64,000 nucleotides of DNA from Carex sylvatica (GCA_964058845.1 CAXKVR010000017.1:1-64000), one strand, 5' to 3'; shown: positions 12,545 through 26,000, counted from the first letter of the stretch. Translations and numbers: made by a program. The notes: a model not told the origin generated them from the sequence alone.

Positions 12545-12860
12545 ATCTCTATTTTTTGACGATTTACAAAACATGCATATCAAGTGAGGGCATAAATTGG
12601 TTATTCCCACAAAGTTCGGAAAATTTGAAATTTTAGAAGTTTTTGTTTTTTCCTTTTTCTTGTGTTATTCTTTTGTGTGTCATGAAATACCAATATGGCA
12701 TGAACTTGTAATATCTCTCCCCCTTTTTGAAAATGGTCAAAAGGGTTAAAAATAAATATAGTTATGCTCAAAACGAAAAGAGGGCTCCTCCTCAATTCAT
12801 GCACTCCTCCTTAATTTGGTAAAATTGTAAATTAAGGCCTATGATTAAAAATATCAATAG
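12545..12860 (-). mobile_element. Copia 3' untranslated region and polypurine tract
   Basis: Homologous in reverse complement to 39230-39535. Shared landmarks are CTTTGTGGGAATAACC, ATTTTCAAAAAG(GGGGA)GAG, GATATTACAAGTT and TACCAAATTAAGGAGGAG. The plus-strand run CTCTCCCCCTTTTTG near 12715 is a second purine-rich tract on the minus strand. The upstream pol of this copy is missing. Confidence 0.65.
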
Positions 12861-13810
12861 AATATTGAAATTAAATCATATAAATTTTGCACTAAGTTGG
12901 AATTTTGAAGTGTATGTAGCATAGTGACAAATGAATTATTTGGGTTCGGTTTGGTGAGATTAAAAATTCGTGATTAGAGAATAATTCGGATATAATTCGG
13001 GAATGATTCGGAATTATCCAGATCAGAAATCTCAGTCCTATAAGGGAGCAAAAAAAACCAAAAAAATAATTGTTCTTGGAAAAATTTAAAAAAAAACCGT
13101 GAATAATTCGTAAAATTCGAGAAAGGTTTGTAAAATTCACAAATTATTAGGGTTTAATTTGGTTAAAGTTCTGTCAATCGAATAATTCAGCGTTCGGTTC
13201 GGCATCACCCCAGAAAAGAATTATCTGGGTATAATTTGGAAATAATTTGTTATTGTAAACACCAAATTAGTATAATTTGAGAATAATTTAGGAATAATTA
13301 GTTTTTGTACACACCAAATAATATACTAAAATACTAAAGTTGTAAAAAAATGAGATTGTTTAATTCATTTTAATTTTTTTATTAGTGTAAAAATATAAAT
13401 TTTTACATAGATATATTTATTTAATTATACTCTATAAGTTCTATCAGTTTTATAGCTTAGTTTAACAAAAATAGCATAATAAACAAGGGGTACCAGTAAA
13501 TAGTAAGCGATATAAACATCATGATAGCTTGATCTGAATTAATTCATTAATATGTAAACAAATCAACTTGTCAAGAAATTGAAAGTGTAAAAAATTAACA
13601 TTTAGATTCCAAATTCTATTCTTTATCACCTTCATACACATACATATATATAAGTATATAACAAGTAAATAACACGTAAATAATATATCACAACACTGAT
13701 TTATTACATCTAATTAAATACAAAAGTTAGAAGTCCAAATAATAGTTATATAACTATCATCTTCTCAAAAGTAATTCTAAACTTTCATAATCATAATTAA
13801 AATCTTCTAA
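12861..13810. mobile_element. 3' part of the hAT element, non-coding
   Basis: AT-rich DNA with many AATTCGGA/ATAATTCG words between 12930 and 13320. Similar AATTCG words recur at 16620-16745 on the other side of the transposase remnant. Clustered subterminal repeats are usual in hAT elements. I could not define the exact terminal inverted repeats or an 8-bp target duplication. Confidence 0.45.
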
Positions 13811-15924
13811 AGATTACACTAAATCATCTAAATTAAATGTTGATTCATTCAAGCTTGCATCATTGGAAACTTCATCAGCCTTAGATCCACTGTCTCCTTC
13901 ATTTTCTTGTCTTGCAATTTCAAAGTCACCTTCATACGCATGAATTTTTGCAAGGTTAATTGGAACTGAGCCAGCTTTCTCTTTAGCAACTATAGCACGT
14001 TTAAAGTCGTTGTTCATCCTCACATAAACAAGATCTTGTAATTTTTATGGTTTCATCCATTTCCGCTTCTTAGTATGAACTGCCTCAAAAGCACTCCAAT
14101 TTCTCTCACATGCAAAAGAACTTGTAGGCTGACTCAGTGCTTTGATGGCCATGTTTTGTAGTATAGGAACTGCGCCACCCCACATATCCCACCATATCCC
14201 TGCTCCAAAATATTCATAAACAAAATAATGAGAATGAACATAAACAAGATGTACAATGCACATGAACTTGTAAGCTACAAACAACACATTAAAAAGCTTA
14301 CTTGGATGTGATACGTAAAGAGAATTGATTGCCATGGGGCTGAAAATGCTAGCATCCAAAGAATGATAATCCTTCAACTCTTTCATTATTGCAACTTGTA
14401 CCTCTTCTGAAGGAATAAGCTTTTTGACTACATTTTCTAAACCTTCTCTCACTTCTTTATTCATTTTTATCAATCCATCATAGAACAGATGGGGGTTTAA
14501 ATAGGCTGCTGCTGTATACAAATCACATTTGAGAGATTTCTTTTACCTGTCTTCTATGGCATTAATGAAGGATGAATAGTTCTCGGCTTCGTGATGGAAG
14601 AACTCCTTATTTCCTTCTTTTGAAAGTTTAATTGCAAAATAAATATAACCTGAAGATGAACTATCACCATCAGCCAACCTTAAACCTTCACAAGAGGTTC
14701 CATGGCACGAAGAAGGTCTGTCCCAAATTCTCAAAATGACTCTTGTTTTATGACCTCTTTAATATCAATACCTTATTTGCTTTTACATGGAGCTAAACCC
14801 CGCCACTCGGGTGAAATGACCACATATCGAACTGCTTCCTCTTCTCTCAATATAGACTACAAACACAAGAAGTTTGTTGCAAATCTAGTTACCCCAGGTT
14901 TTTTCAACTCCTACCATCGGTCTTTGCTCTAAACATACCTGTAACATGTTGGTTCATATAAACAAACCCAACAACTTTTCTTGCACACTCTAACACTGAA
15001 CATACTCCACTAATCCCATCAATATCCTTGAAAATGAGATTGAGATAGTGCGTAGCACAATTTATCCGAAATATGGTAGGATATTTCTCCTCAATCATCC
15101 TACCAGCAAATATATAGTTTGAAGCATTATCGGAGACAAACTGCACTACCTTTTCAACTCCAATGTCGTCTATCACTTATGATATGAACTTGAAAATATA
15201 TAGAGCATCCTTTTTATTCCTAACAGTACAAAGAGACTTGAGAAACACAACCCATTTGGGAGAACTCGCCAATAAATTCAAGTACGGTTAGAGTGAGTCC
15301 ATGAATCGGACATGATAGTGACCCCGGATGTACTCCAAGACTCTTTAATAGACCGAACATAAAGGGTGACTTCATCTTTCCATTCTGCCAACAATTTTGT
15401 TCTAGTTAACTCACAACTAGGTGGTTCGTAACCAGGTCGAGCTCGAGCAATAACCTTGACAGCTTCTCAAAAGTCAGGAGACCTCAATAAATTGAAAAAC
15501 AAATTATCATTCACGATGGAGAGAGCAATTTTCTTGTGTGCTTCTTTACTTCAACTTTTTTTACCATAGATGAGATGGTTCTTTGAGTTAACCTATTTAC
15601 TTGGTGTCCATTACAAGCCCCATTTTCAGATTGTCATTCAGACCCAACATGATTAGGTTGGGTCGAAACCTCAGCAACCTTTTTCTTATTGCTGACTTCT
15701 AATTCATGTATTCCCTTCAAGGCCAATTCCGTAACTCTTTGAGGTACCTTTGTACATGCCTTAACATCTTTACAAGCTATCTTTGCAAAATGATATCGCA
15801 TTCTAGTTACTCCACCCGAGAACTTTATATCATAGAAGGTGCACCGTACCACCTTGTCGGTCTCTCTTGAAATATACTCCCATAGTTTATCTTTCTCTCT
15901 TGGCATGTCTACAAAAGCGAACAC
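13811..15924 (-). pseudogene. hAT-family transposase, degenerate
   Basis: Minus-strand transposase in several frames. 15924-15634 is a BED zinc finger: RCTFYDIKFSGGVTRMRYHF, then a C-x-x-V-P end, with the second Cys replaced by Tyr. 15176-14904 is the DUF659-like core (VVQFVSDNASNYIFAGRMI, INCATHYLNLIFKDI). 14521-14045 ends in the hAT dimerisation domain (AIKALSQPTSSFACERNWSA followed by HTKKRKW), with what looks like an unspliced intron before it. 14023-13814 is the acidic tail. Stops and frameshifts separate the pieces, so the element is dead. Domain order matches plant hAT transposases of the BED-DUF659-dimerisation type. Confidence 0.88.
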
Positions 15925-16759
15925 AAATTAGATGCTACAAATTGGTACAATTTGGATCAGGTACAAAACTAAAAGTGCAGCATAGGAACACAGATATATG
16001 TTTGAATTAAGATCAAAGAAGTTGGAATTAACATCAAAATCACCTTCAAAATAGTCAATAGGGACACTTTGATAATTTGTAGCATATTGGTATTCAAAAC
16101 AAAAATTAAAATCAAAGTATACTGGTACACTTTTATAATTTGCTAAACCCTTAAGAACAGTCAATAGGGACACTTTGATAATTTGTAGCATGCTGGTACT
16201 CAAAACAAAAATTAAAATCAAAGTATACTAATACTCAAAATAAGTAGCATATAAAATTGACACTTTGATAATTTGTCGGTTTGAACGAAATCCACAACCA
16301 CCAAAGAAAATTTGATGCTTTCATGGCTTCATGCTAAGCGGGTACAAAGAAAAAGACAAATGCACTTAGCAGCCACTAATCGGTTTTGGTCTCAATCAAT
16401 TGATCAAATATCTTAGTCTTATACTCTTATCTCAAATAGAAAGAATCAAAGGAAAAGGGACAGATGTTACCGCTTACTTGATTTCTTCTCTCTGTCGCAC
16501 AGTCGCAGTCTAGGGTTTTGAGGGGAAGAGAAATGACGGAGGGAAAGAATTCAGCGGAGTTAGAAAAAAAATTTGATTTAAAATGATAAACGACGGAGCG
16601 ACGATTTTTTTCAAACAAAATATGATTAATTTGTAAAATTCGTAGAATTAGCGAACAGAGCATTTAATTCGCGAATCACCTTATTAAAAGCGGATTGATT
16701 CACTGAACTCTCAAAAATGATTAAATGACAAATAATTCATGAATTAAACTCGTACCGTG
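15925..16759. mobile_element. 5' part of the hAT element, non-coding
   Basis: Contains a direct repeat: GACACTTTGATAATTTGTAGCAT-like segments occur near 16070, 16170 and 16260. Towards 16620-16745 it has AATTCG words like those at 12930-13320. No gene is visible. The right border with satellite lies near 16760, but no clean target duplication was found. Confidence 0.45.
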
Positions 16760-17226
16760 TTATGATGGTAGCAACCCTAATACAACACTCCAATTGAAGT
16801 TCTATGCCGCACTCTAGTAATGTCTTTAGATGGAAAGAGAAGAGGGTAGTTGCAACACTAATACAAAACTCCAATTGATGATCTTTGTAGCACTCTAGTA
16901 GTGTCTCCATACGGTAAAAAAAAGGGTTGTAGCAACTCCAATACAACACTCCAATTGAAGGTCTATGCAACACTCTAGTAGTGTCTTCTGGTGGAAAGAG
17001 AAGAGCGTTGTTGCAACCCTGATATAAAACCTCAAGTTGAAGGAGTTTGCAGTACTAGTAGTGTCTCCAAATGGTAAGAGAAGAGGGTGATTGCAACCCT
17101 AAACACTCTAATTGAAGGTCTTTGTAGCACCTTAGTAGTGTCTCCAGATGACAAGAGAAGATGGTAGTTGTAATCCTAATTCAACATTCCCAATGAATAT
17201 CCTTACAGCACACTATTAGTGTCTCC
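16760..17226. repeat. 81-bp satellite, block 3
   Basis: About six monomers with the usual words. The block ends in GTGTCTCC, where TCTCC (17222-17226) is the left target duplication of the next solo LTR. Confidence 0.92.
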
Positions 17227-18991
17227 TGATGTGTATTTTAGGTATGCTTATTTTGGGTCTAATCCATACATTTTTTGGCTTTAAATTTATAAAAATTAAA
17301 TACACAAAGAAGATTGAATTGCAAGCACACAATCTATCTTTGTAGTAAATGAGGTATCAATCCAAAGACTAAGGTAATTTGTATTTTCTATTTAAACTAA
17401 ATTAAATCTAAACTAGTGCAAATAAGTAAATTGGGGGGGGGGGGGGGGGGTTGTTGCAGGAAAAACTAATTTTGGGTTTAATACCCGAAGTAGTTGGTTG
17501 TAACAAGAACTAAATTAAATGCAAATAAAAAGGGGTTTGTGAATCAAGATAACGAGGTCTAAGGGCTTTTGGTCTACAATCAGTTGGTTATTCTATTTAC
17601 TTTTGGAGTTCTCTAAATTCATGTTATTGTCTTGATGAGAATTCTAACTAAGTTGGCCTATTAGACCTCCTAACATCTACCTTTCATAATTCATGACTTC
17701 ATGTTAATGTACCTCTTAATTAGGGTTGTCACCACCTAATTGGGTTATTTAATTGAAGGCATCTACTCCTACTACTAGGTACCATATTTGGTATACTCTA
17801 AGTCCCCCGATTGCAGAGTACTCGTAAATTTGTTTCCCACAACTTTTCATGCCTATCCTTTGGTTCTATGAATCCGGGGTAGACTAGACTTGGTCCATCT
17901 AACCTATTATCCCTAAGGTGATTTGTGTACAATGAAATGGTCTTTTCTATACCAACCATAGAGACAAGAGGTACTGTCACTATCTCTGCAAGGCCGGTTA
18001 CCAAAACACAATCATGCATGACTCACAAATATAAAATAAAACCAAACATCAAGCCAAAATAATCATTATAAATAGAACATCCAAGTAAATAAACTAACAC
18101 AAATTCATGATACAACCTAAGCCCTTAGAGAGGAGATTAGCCCCTCATGGATGCAATCACAAAAATAACAACATCCATGATAGAAAACAAGAAATCTAGT
18201 ACAAGTAAAACAATAAAATAGATGGAGATATAAAGTACATCAATTCTCAAGATATGCCTCAGTTCTTCCTTGCAAAGCCCTCGAGATCTGCCAAGCCGTT
18301 CAATCTTTCGCCCCTTTGATTCACTTAAGAGATGAGAAGAATGGAAGAGATGATTAGGGTTTGTGGAAGAGAATGGTGGTATCCAAAGATGATTCTCCAT
18401 ATGGCTGCCTACTGCCTTTTATAACCAAATTTGTGACTTGGAAAGAATTAAGGCGTAATCTGGAAGTGAATCGGGCGAAGATTGTGCAATAAATGCACAA
18501 AATATGTTGAAATTCTGGCCGGTGCGACCCATGATGCGGCCTAGGGAGGCTGCACAGATAGCTGCGTTGTGAAGGAGATGGAGCTGGTGTGGCCAGGGGT
18601 GGCCGCAGCTTCACCCACAAAAGCTCTCTCTGTCTTTTGGGGATCCATCTGCTGAGGTGTGCGGGTGAGAGTGCAGGCAAGGGTAGCTGCATGGTTGGTC
18701 CCACCAATTCCTGTGCTTGTCATCTAATACTTCTGAGAGGTGTGCGGGTTGGCCAGGTTGCACCTTAGGCCGCATAACCTCTCTTACTTGGCTGGTTTTT
18801 GTCAATTTTGATCGAGGCTTCTTCCAAAGTGGATATGGTCGCACATGCGCCCAGAGACCATTCCAAAGTGTACAAATGCTCCAAAACTATAAATAAGATG
18901 AGCAAACGACAGTAACTTGGTTCTTGGTGTATTTCTAACCTAAATTAAGCTAAATTAACCTAGATGCATGGAAATTGTTTTAAGCTTATCA
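17227..18991. mobile_element. Solo LTR with TCTCC target duplication
   Basis: A 1765-bp insertion begins TGATGTGTATTTT and ends GCTTATCA, so the ends form TGAT..ATCA. The satellite word GTGTCTCCATATGG is split with TCTCC repeated on both sides (17222-17226 and 18992-18996). TG..CA ends, a perfect 5-bp duplication and no polyprotein make this a solo LTR. Orientation is unclear: a TATA-like TATTTATAG reads on the minus strand near 18890, which weakly favours minus. The ORFs at 18137-18844 resemble no known protein. Confidence 0.85.
17433..17450. repeat. Homopolymer of 18 G
   Basis: An uninterrupted run of 18 G lies inside the solo LTR. It is long enough to be length-variable or a sequencing artefact, and the true length may differ. 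Confidence 0.85.
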
Positions 18992-19494
18992 TCTCCATAT
19001 GGCAAGAGAAGAGGATAATTGCAACCCTAATACAACACTCCAATTGATGGACTCTGTAGCACACTAATAGTTTCTCCATATGGCAAAAGAAAAAGGTGGT
19101 TACAAATCAATTACAATACTCCAATTGAAGGAGTTTACAATATGCCTCCAAATGGCAAGAGAAGATGGTGGTTGCAACCCTAATACAACACTCCAATTGA
19201 AAGTGTTTGTAGCACACTAGTAGTATCTCTATATGGCAAAAGACGAGGGTGGTTGCAACCCTATTACAACACTCTAGTAGTGTCTCCAAATGGAAGAGAA
19301 GAGGGTGGTTGAAACCGTATTACAACACTCGAATTGAAGGAGTTTACAACACTCCAGTAGTGTCTCCAAATGGCAAGAGAAGACGGGGGTTGCAATCCAA
19401 CTACAACACTCCAATTGAAGTTCTTTGTAGCACACTAGTAGTGTTTACTTATGGAAAAAGAAGAGGGTGCTTGTAACCCTAATACAACACTCTA

Positions 19495-20985
19495 ACTGAA
19501 GGAGTTTGCAACACTCCAGTAGTGTCTCCAAATGGCAAGAAAAGACGGTAGTTTCAACACTAATAAAGCAATCAAATTGATGGCCTTTGTAGCACACTAG
19601 TAGTTTCCTTATATGGCAAAAGAAGAGGGTGGTTACAACCCTATTACAATACTCCAATTGAAGGAGTTCGGAACACTCTAGTAGTGTCTCCAAATAGCAA
19701 AAGAAGTGGGCGGTTGCAACTCTAATACAACACTTCAATTGAAAGACTTTATAGCACACGAGTAGTGTCTCCATATGGAAAAAGAAGAGAGTGGTTGCAA
19801 CCATATTACAATGCTCCAATCGAAGTAGTTTGCAACACTCTAGTAGTGTCTCCAAATGGAAAGAGAAGACGGTGGTTGCAACCCAACTACAACACTCCAA
19901 TTGAAGTTCTTTGTAGCACACTAGTAGTGTATACCTATGGCAAAAGAAGAGGGTGCTTGTAACCCTAATACAACACTCTAACTGAAGGAGTTTGCAACAC
20001 TCCAGTAGTGTCTCCAAATGGCAAGAGAAGAGGGTTGTTGCAAGTCTAATACTACACTCCAATTGATGGCCTTTGTAGCACACTAGTAGTTTCCTTATAT
20101 GGCAAAAGAAGAGGGTGGTTACAACCCTATTACAATACTCCAATTGAAGGAGTTCGGAACACTCTAGTAGTGTCTCCAAATAGCAAAAGAAGTGGGCGGT
20201 TGCAACTCTAATACAACACTTCAATTGAAAGACTTTATAGCACACGAGTAGTGTCTCCATATGGAAAAAGAAGAGAGTGGTTGCAACCATATTACAATGC
20301 TCCAATCGAAGTAGTTTGCAACACTCTAGTAGTGTCTCCAAATGGAAAGAGAAGACGGTGGTTGCAACCCAACTACAACACTCCAATTGAAGTTCTTTGT
20401 AGCACACTAGTAGTGTATACCTATGGCAAAAGAAGAGGGTGCTTGTAACCCTAATACAACACTCTAACTGAAGGAGTTTGCAACACTCCAGTAGTGTCTC
20501 AAAATGGCAAGAGAAGAGGGTTGTTGCAAGTCTAATACTACACTCCAATTGATGGCCTTTGTAGCACACTAGTAGTTTCCTTATATGGCAAAAGAAGAGG
20601 GTGGTTACAACCCTATTACAATACTCCAATTGAAGGAGTTCGGAACACTCTAGTAGTGTCTCCAAATAGCAAAAGAAGTGGGCGGTTGCAACTCTAATAC
20701 AACACTTCAATTGAAAGACTTTATAGCACACGAGTAGTGTCTCCATATGGAAAAAGAAGAGAGTGGTTGCAACCATATTACAATGCTCCAATCGAAGTAG
20801 TTTGCAACACTCTAGTAGTGTCTCCAAATGGCAAGAGAAGACGGTGGTTGCAACCCAACTACAACACTCCAATTGAAGTTCTTTGTAGCACACTAGTAGT
20901 GTATACCTATGGCAAAAGAAGAGGGTGCTTGTAACCCTAATACAACACTCTAACTGAAGGAGTTTGCAACACTCCAGTAGTTTCT
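19495..20985. repeat. 486-bp higher-order repeat, three units
   Basis: Three successive units of 486 bp (6 x 81) are nearly identical. The same 65-codon + strand frame recurs at 19765, 20251 and 20737, exactly 486 bp apart, with the same translation. Differences are single bases, for example TCTCCAAATGG against TCTCAAAATGG near 20500. The first unit diverges more at its left edge (19520-19580). More diverged versions of the same monomer order occur at 23090-23410 and 25270-25590. Confidence 0.93.
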
Positions 20986-21377
20986 CCAAATGGCAAAAAA
21001 AGAGGGTGGTTACAACCCTATTCCAGTAGTGTCTCGATATGGCAAAAGAAGAGGGTGCTTGCAACCCCAATACGACACTCCAATTGAAGGTCTAAGCAGA
21101 ACTTTAGTAGTGTCTTTAGGTTGAAGGAGTTTGCAGCACTCTAGTTGAAGGAGTTTGCAACACTCTAGTAGTGTCTCCAGCTAGCAATAGGAGGGTGTTT
21201 GCAACCCCGATAAAACACTCCAATTGAAGGCCTTCATAGCACCCTAGTTTTGCCTCCAGATGCAAGAGAAGGAGGGTAATTGCAACACACCATTAGTGAC
21301 TCTATATGGAAAGAAAAGAGGGTAATTACAACCCTAATACAACACTCTAATAGAAGATCCTTGTAGCAATCTAGTAG

Positions 21378-21554
21378 GAGTGCGTATCCTCTGATATATC
21401 TCAACTTTTGCGTGATCGACGTGTACGGTGCCTATTCGGGGAAAGTGTAGGGGCTAGTATTATTTGTACATTGAGATTAGTGCATAACTTATTTGAACGG
21501 TTGGGATTTTGCAAAAAAACTCAAAGTTTGAGATATCTTCGAGGAAGTGAACTG
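21378..21554. mobile_element. Mutator-like MITE in satellite, copy 1
   Basis: A 177-bp non-satellite insertion. The left end GAGTGCGTATCCTCTGATAT and the inverted right end (reverse complement starting CAGTTCACTTCCTCGAAGAT) form terminal inverted repeats of about 30 bp. Flanks are ATCTAGTAG on the left (21369-21377) and CTCTAGTAG on the right (21555-21563), a 9-bp duplication of a satellite word. Inverted termini plus a 9-bp duplication indicate a non-autonomous Mutator-like element. Confidence 0.8.
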
Positions 21555-23756
21555 CTCTAGTAGTGTCTCCATATGGCAACAGAAGAGGGTTGTAGCGATC
21601 CTAATACAACTTTCCAATTGAAGGTGTTTTGTAGGGCTCTAATAGTGTCTCCGAATGGCATGGAAAAATGATAGATGAAATCCTAATACAACACTCCAAT
21701 TGAAGGCCTTTGCAGCACACTATTAATTTCTTCTTATAGCTAAAGAAGTGGGTGGTTGCAACCCAACTATAATACTCCAAATGAAGGAGTTTAACAACAC
21801 ACTAGTAATGTCTCCAAATGGCAAGAGAAGATGGTGGATTAAACCCTAATACAAAACTCCAATTGAAGGTCTTTGTAGCACTCTAGTAGTGTTTTAAGAT
21901 GGCAACAGAAGAGGGTAATTGCAACCCTAATACAACACTCCAATTGAAGGTCTTTGCAACACTCTAGTAGTGTCTCCATATTGCAAGAGAAGTAGTAGCA
22001 ACCATAATATAACACTCCAATTGATGGTCTATGCAGCACTCTAGTAGTGTCTTCAGATTTAAAGAGAAGAGGGTAGTTGCAACCCTAATACAACACTCCA
22101 ATTGAAAGTCTTTGCAATATTCTAGTAGTCCCCAAATGGCAAGAGAAGAGGATAGTTGCAATCCTAATACAACACTCCAATTGAAGGTCTTTGCATCACT
22201 CTAGTAGTGTCTCAAAATAGCAAAAGAAGAGGGTGCTTACAACTCTATTACAACACTCCAATTGAAGGTGTTTGTAACATTTTAGTAGTGTCTCCAAATG
22301 GCAAAAGAAGAGGTGCTTGCAGGCCCTATTACAACACGGCAATTGGAAGAGTTTGGGACACTCTAGTAAGGTCTCCAAATGGCAAGAGAAGAGGGTGGTT
22401 CTAACCCTAAAACAACACTCCAATTGAAGTTCTTTGTAGCACACTAGTAGTGTCTCCATATGACAAAAGAAGAGGGTGCTTGCAACTCTATTACAACACT
22501 CCAATTGAAGGAGTTTGTAACATTATAGCAATGTCTCCAAATGGAAAAAGAAGTGGGTGGTTGCAACTCTAATACCACACTCCAATTGAAAGTGTTTGTA
22601 GCACACTAGTAGTGTCTCTATATGGCAAAAGACGTGGGTGGTTGCAACCCTATTACAACACTCCAATTGAAGGAGTTTGCAACACTCTAGTAGTGTCTCC
22701 AGATGGAAGAGAAGGGGGTGGTTCAATTCTAATATAACACTTCAATTAAAAGTCTTTGTAGCACACAAGTAGTGCCTCCATATGACAAAAGAAGAGGGTG
22801 GTGGAAACTATATTACACCACTCGAATTGAAGGACTTCGCAATACTCTAGCAGTGTCTCCAAATAGCAAGAGAAGAGGGTGGTTGCAACCCAACTACAAC
22901 ACTCCAATTGAAGTTCTTTGTAGCACACTAGTAGTATTTCCTTATAGCAAAAGAAGAGGGTGCTTACAACACTCCAACTGAAGGAGTTTGCAACACTCCA
23001 GTAGTGCCTCAAAATGGCAAGAGAAGAGGGTAGTTGCAACCCTAATAGAGCACTCAAATTGATGGCCTTTGTAGCACACTAGTAGTTTCCTTATATGTCA
23101 AAAGAAGAGGGTGGTTACAACCCTATTACAATACTGCAATTGAAGGAGTTCGGAACACTCTAGTAGTGTCTCCAAATAGCAAAAGAAGTGCGCGGTTGCA
23201 ACTCTAATACAACACTTCAATTGAAAGACTTTGTAGCACACGAGTAGTGTCTCCATATGGCAAAAGAAGAGAGTGGTTGCAACCATATTACAATGCTCCA
23301 ATCGAAGTAGTTTACAACACTCTAGTAGTGTCTCCAAATGGCAAGAGAAGATGGTGGTTGCAACCCAACTACAACACTCCAATTGAAGTTCCTTGTAACA
23401 CTCCAATAGAAGGTCTATACAGAAGCCTAGTAGTGCCTCTAGGTGGAAGGAGAAGAGCGTTGTTGCAACCCTAATATAACACTCCAGTTGAATGAGCTTG
23501 CAGCACTAGTTGTGTCTGCAGCTGACAAGAAAAGAGGATGTTTGCAACCCCAATAAAATGCTCCAATTGAAGACCTCTATAGCACCCTAATAGTGCCTCT
23601 AGATGGCAAGAGAAGGAGGGTAGTTGTAATCCAAAGACAACATTCCCAATGAATGTCCATGCAGCACACCATTAGTGACTCTAGATGGCAAGAGAAGAGG
23701 GTAATTGCAACCCTAATTCAACACTCCAATTGAAGGTCCTTGTAGCACTCCCGTAG

Positions 23757-23932
23757 GAGTGCATATCCTCTCACATATCTCAACTTTGCATAATCGACGT
23801 GTACGGTGCCTATTCGGGGAAAGCGCAAGGGCTAGTATTTTTTGTGCGTTGAGATTCGTGCATAACTTATTTGAACGGTTGAGATTTTCCAAAAAAACTC
23901 AAAGTTTTAGATATCTCAGAGGATACGAACTG
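23757..23932. mobile_element. Mutator-like MITE in satellite, copy 2
   Basis: A 176-bp copy colinear with copy 1. Its inverted ends are better preserved: left GAGTGCATATCCTCTCACAT, and the right end in reverse complement CAGTTCGTATCCTCTGAGAT. Flanks are CTCCCGTAG and CTCTAGTAG (7 of 9 match). The satellite monomers to its right match those right of copy 1 (GTGTTTTGTAGGGCTC, then a GGCATGGAAAAA monomer). It therefore arose by segmental duplication with its surroundings, not by a new insertion. Confidence 0.82.
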
Positions 23933-26000
23933 CTCTAGTAGTGTCTCCATATGGCAGCAAAAGAGGGTTGTAGCTATCCTAATACAACTTTCAAATTGAA
24001 GGTGTTTTGTAGGGCTCGAATAGTGTCTCCATATGGCATGGAAAAAGGATAGTTGCAATCCTAATGCAACACTCCAATTGAAGGTCTTTGCAACACTCTA
24101 GTAGTGTCTCCATATGGCAAGAGAAGATTGTAGTAGCAACCATAATATAACACTCCAATTGATGGTCTATGCAGCACTCTAGTAGTGTCTTCAGATTGAA
24201 AGAGAAGAGGGTAGTTGCAATCCTAATACAACACTCCAATTGAAAGTCTTTCCAACATTCTAGTAGTGTCTCCAAATTGAAAGAGAAGATGATAGTTGCA
24301 ATCCTAGTACAACACTCCAATTAAAGGTCTTTGCATCACTCTAGTAGCTTCTCCAAATGGTAAAAGAAGAAGGTGCTTGCAACTCTATTACGACACTACA
24401 ATTCAAGGTGTTTGTAACATTCTAGTAGTGTCTCCAAATGGCAAAAGAAGAGTTGCTTGCAACCCTATTACCACACGCTAATTGAAGGAGTTTGGGACAC
24501 TAGTAAGGTCTCCAAATGGCAAGAGAAGAGGGTGGTTATAACCCTAACATAACACTCGAATTGAAGTTCTTTGTAGCACACTAGTAGTGTCTCCATAAGG
24601 CAAAAGAAGAGGGTGCTTGAAACACTATTACAACACTCCAATTGAAGGAGTTTGTAACAATATAATAGTGTCTATAAATGGCAAAAGAAATGGGTGGTTG
24701 CAACTCTAATACAACACTCTAATTGAAAGTGTTTGTAGCACACTAGTAGTGTCTCTCTACATGGAGAAAAGACATTGGTGGTTGCAACCCTATTACAACA
24801 CTCCAATTGAAGGAGTTTGCAACACTCTAGTAGTGTCTCCAAATGGAAGAGAAGAGGGTCGTTTAATTCTAATACAACACTTCAATTAAAAGTCTTTGTA
24901 GCACACAAGTAGTGCCTCCATATGACAAAAGAAGAGGGTGGTTGCAACCCTATTACAACACTCAAATTGAAGGAGTTTGCAACACTCTATTAGTGTCTTG
25001 AAATGGAAGAGAAGTGGGTGGTTCAATTCTAATACAACACTTCAATTAAAAGTATTTGTAGCACACAAGTGCCTCCATATGACAAAAGAAGAGGGTGGTT
25101 GCAACCCAACTACAACACTCCAATCGAAGGTCTTTGTAGCACAATAGTAGTGTTTCCTTATGGCAAAAGAAGAGGGTGCTTGCAACCATAATACAACACT
25201 ACAGTAGTGCCTCCATATGGCAAGAGAAGAGGGTAGTTCCAACCCTAATAGAGCACTCAAATTGATGGCCTTTGTAGCACACTAGTAGTTTCGTTATATG
25301 GCAAAAGAAGAGGGTGATTACAACCCTATTACAATTCTCCAATTGAAGGAGTTTGGAACACTCTAGTAGTGTCTCCAAATGGCAAGAGAAAATGGCGGTT
25401 GCAACTCTAATAAAACACTCCAATTGAAAGACTTTGTAGCACACGAGTAGTGTCTCCATATGGCACAAGAAGAGAGTGGTTGCAACCCTATTACAACGCT
25501 CCAATCGAAGTAGTTTGCAACACTATAGTAGTGTCTCCAAATTGCAAGAGAAGACGGTGGTTACAACCTAACTACAACACTCCAATTCAAGTTCCTTGTA
25601 ACACTCCAATAGAAAAGGGTGCTTGCATCCTCAATACAACACTCCAATTGATGGTCTATACAGAACCCTAGTAGTCTCTTTAGGTGGAAGGAGAAGAGCG
25701 TTGTTGCAACCCTGATATAACACTCCAGTTGAACGAGTTTGCAACACTCTAGGTGTGTCTCCAGCTTGCAAGAAAAGAGGGTGTTTGCAACCCCAATAAA
25801 ACGCTCCAATTGAAGTCCTCCATAGCACCCTAATAGTGCTTCCAGATGACAAGAGAAGGAGGGTAGTTGTAATCCAAAGACAAACATTCCCAATGAATGT
25901 CCTTGCAGCACACCATTAGTGACTCTATATGGCAAAAGAAGAGACTAATTGCAACCTTAAGACAACACTCTAATTGAAGATCTTTGTAGCACTCTTGTTG

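Noticed and set aside
18137..18844. Minus-strand ORFs of 60-117 codons inside the solo LTR
   Set aside because: They overlap one another in different frames, have no domain, and lie within an element bounded by a target duplication.
19445..21070. A 541-codon minus-strand ORF taken as a protein gene
   Set aside because: It consists entirely of the 81-bp satellite, whose length is divisible by three, so frames stay open by construction. No unique domain, promoter or intron is present. Kept only as a hypothesis for testing.
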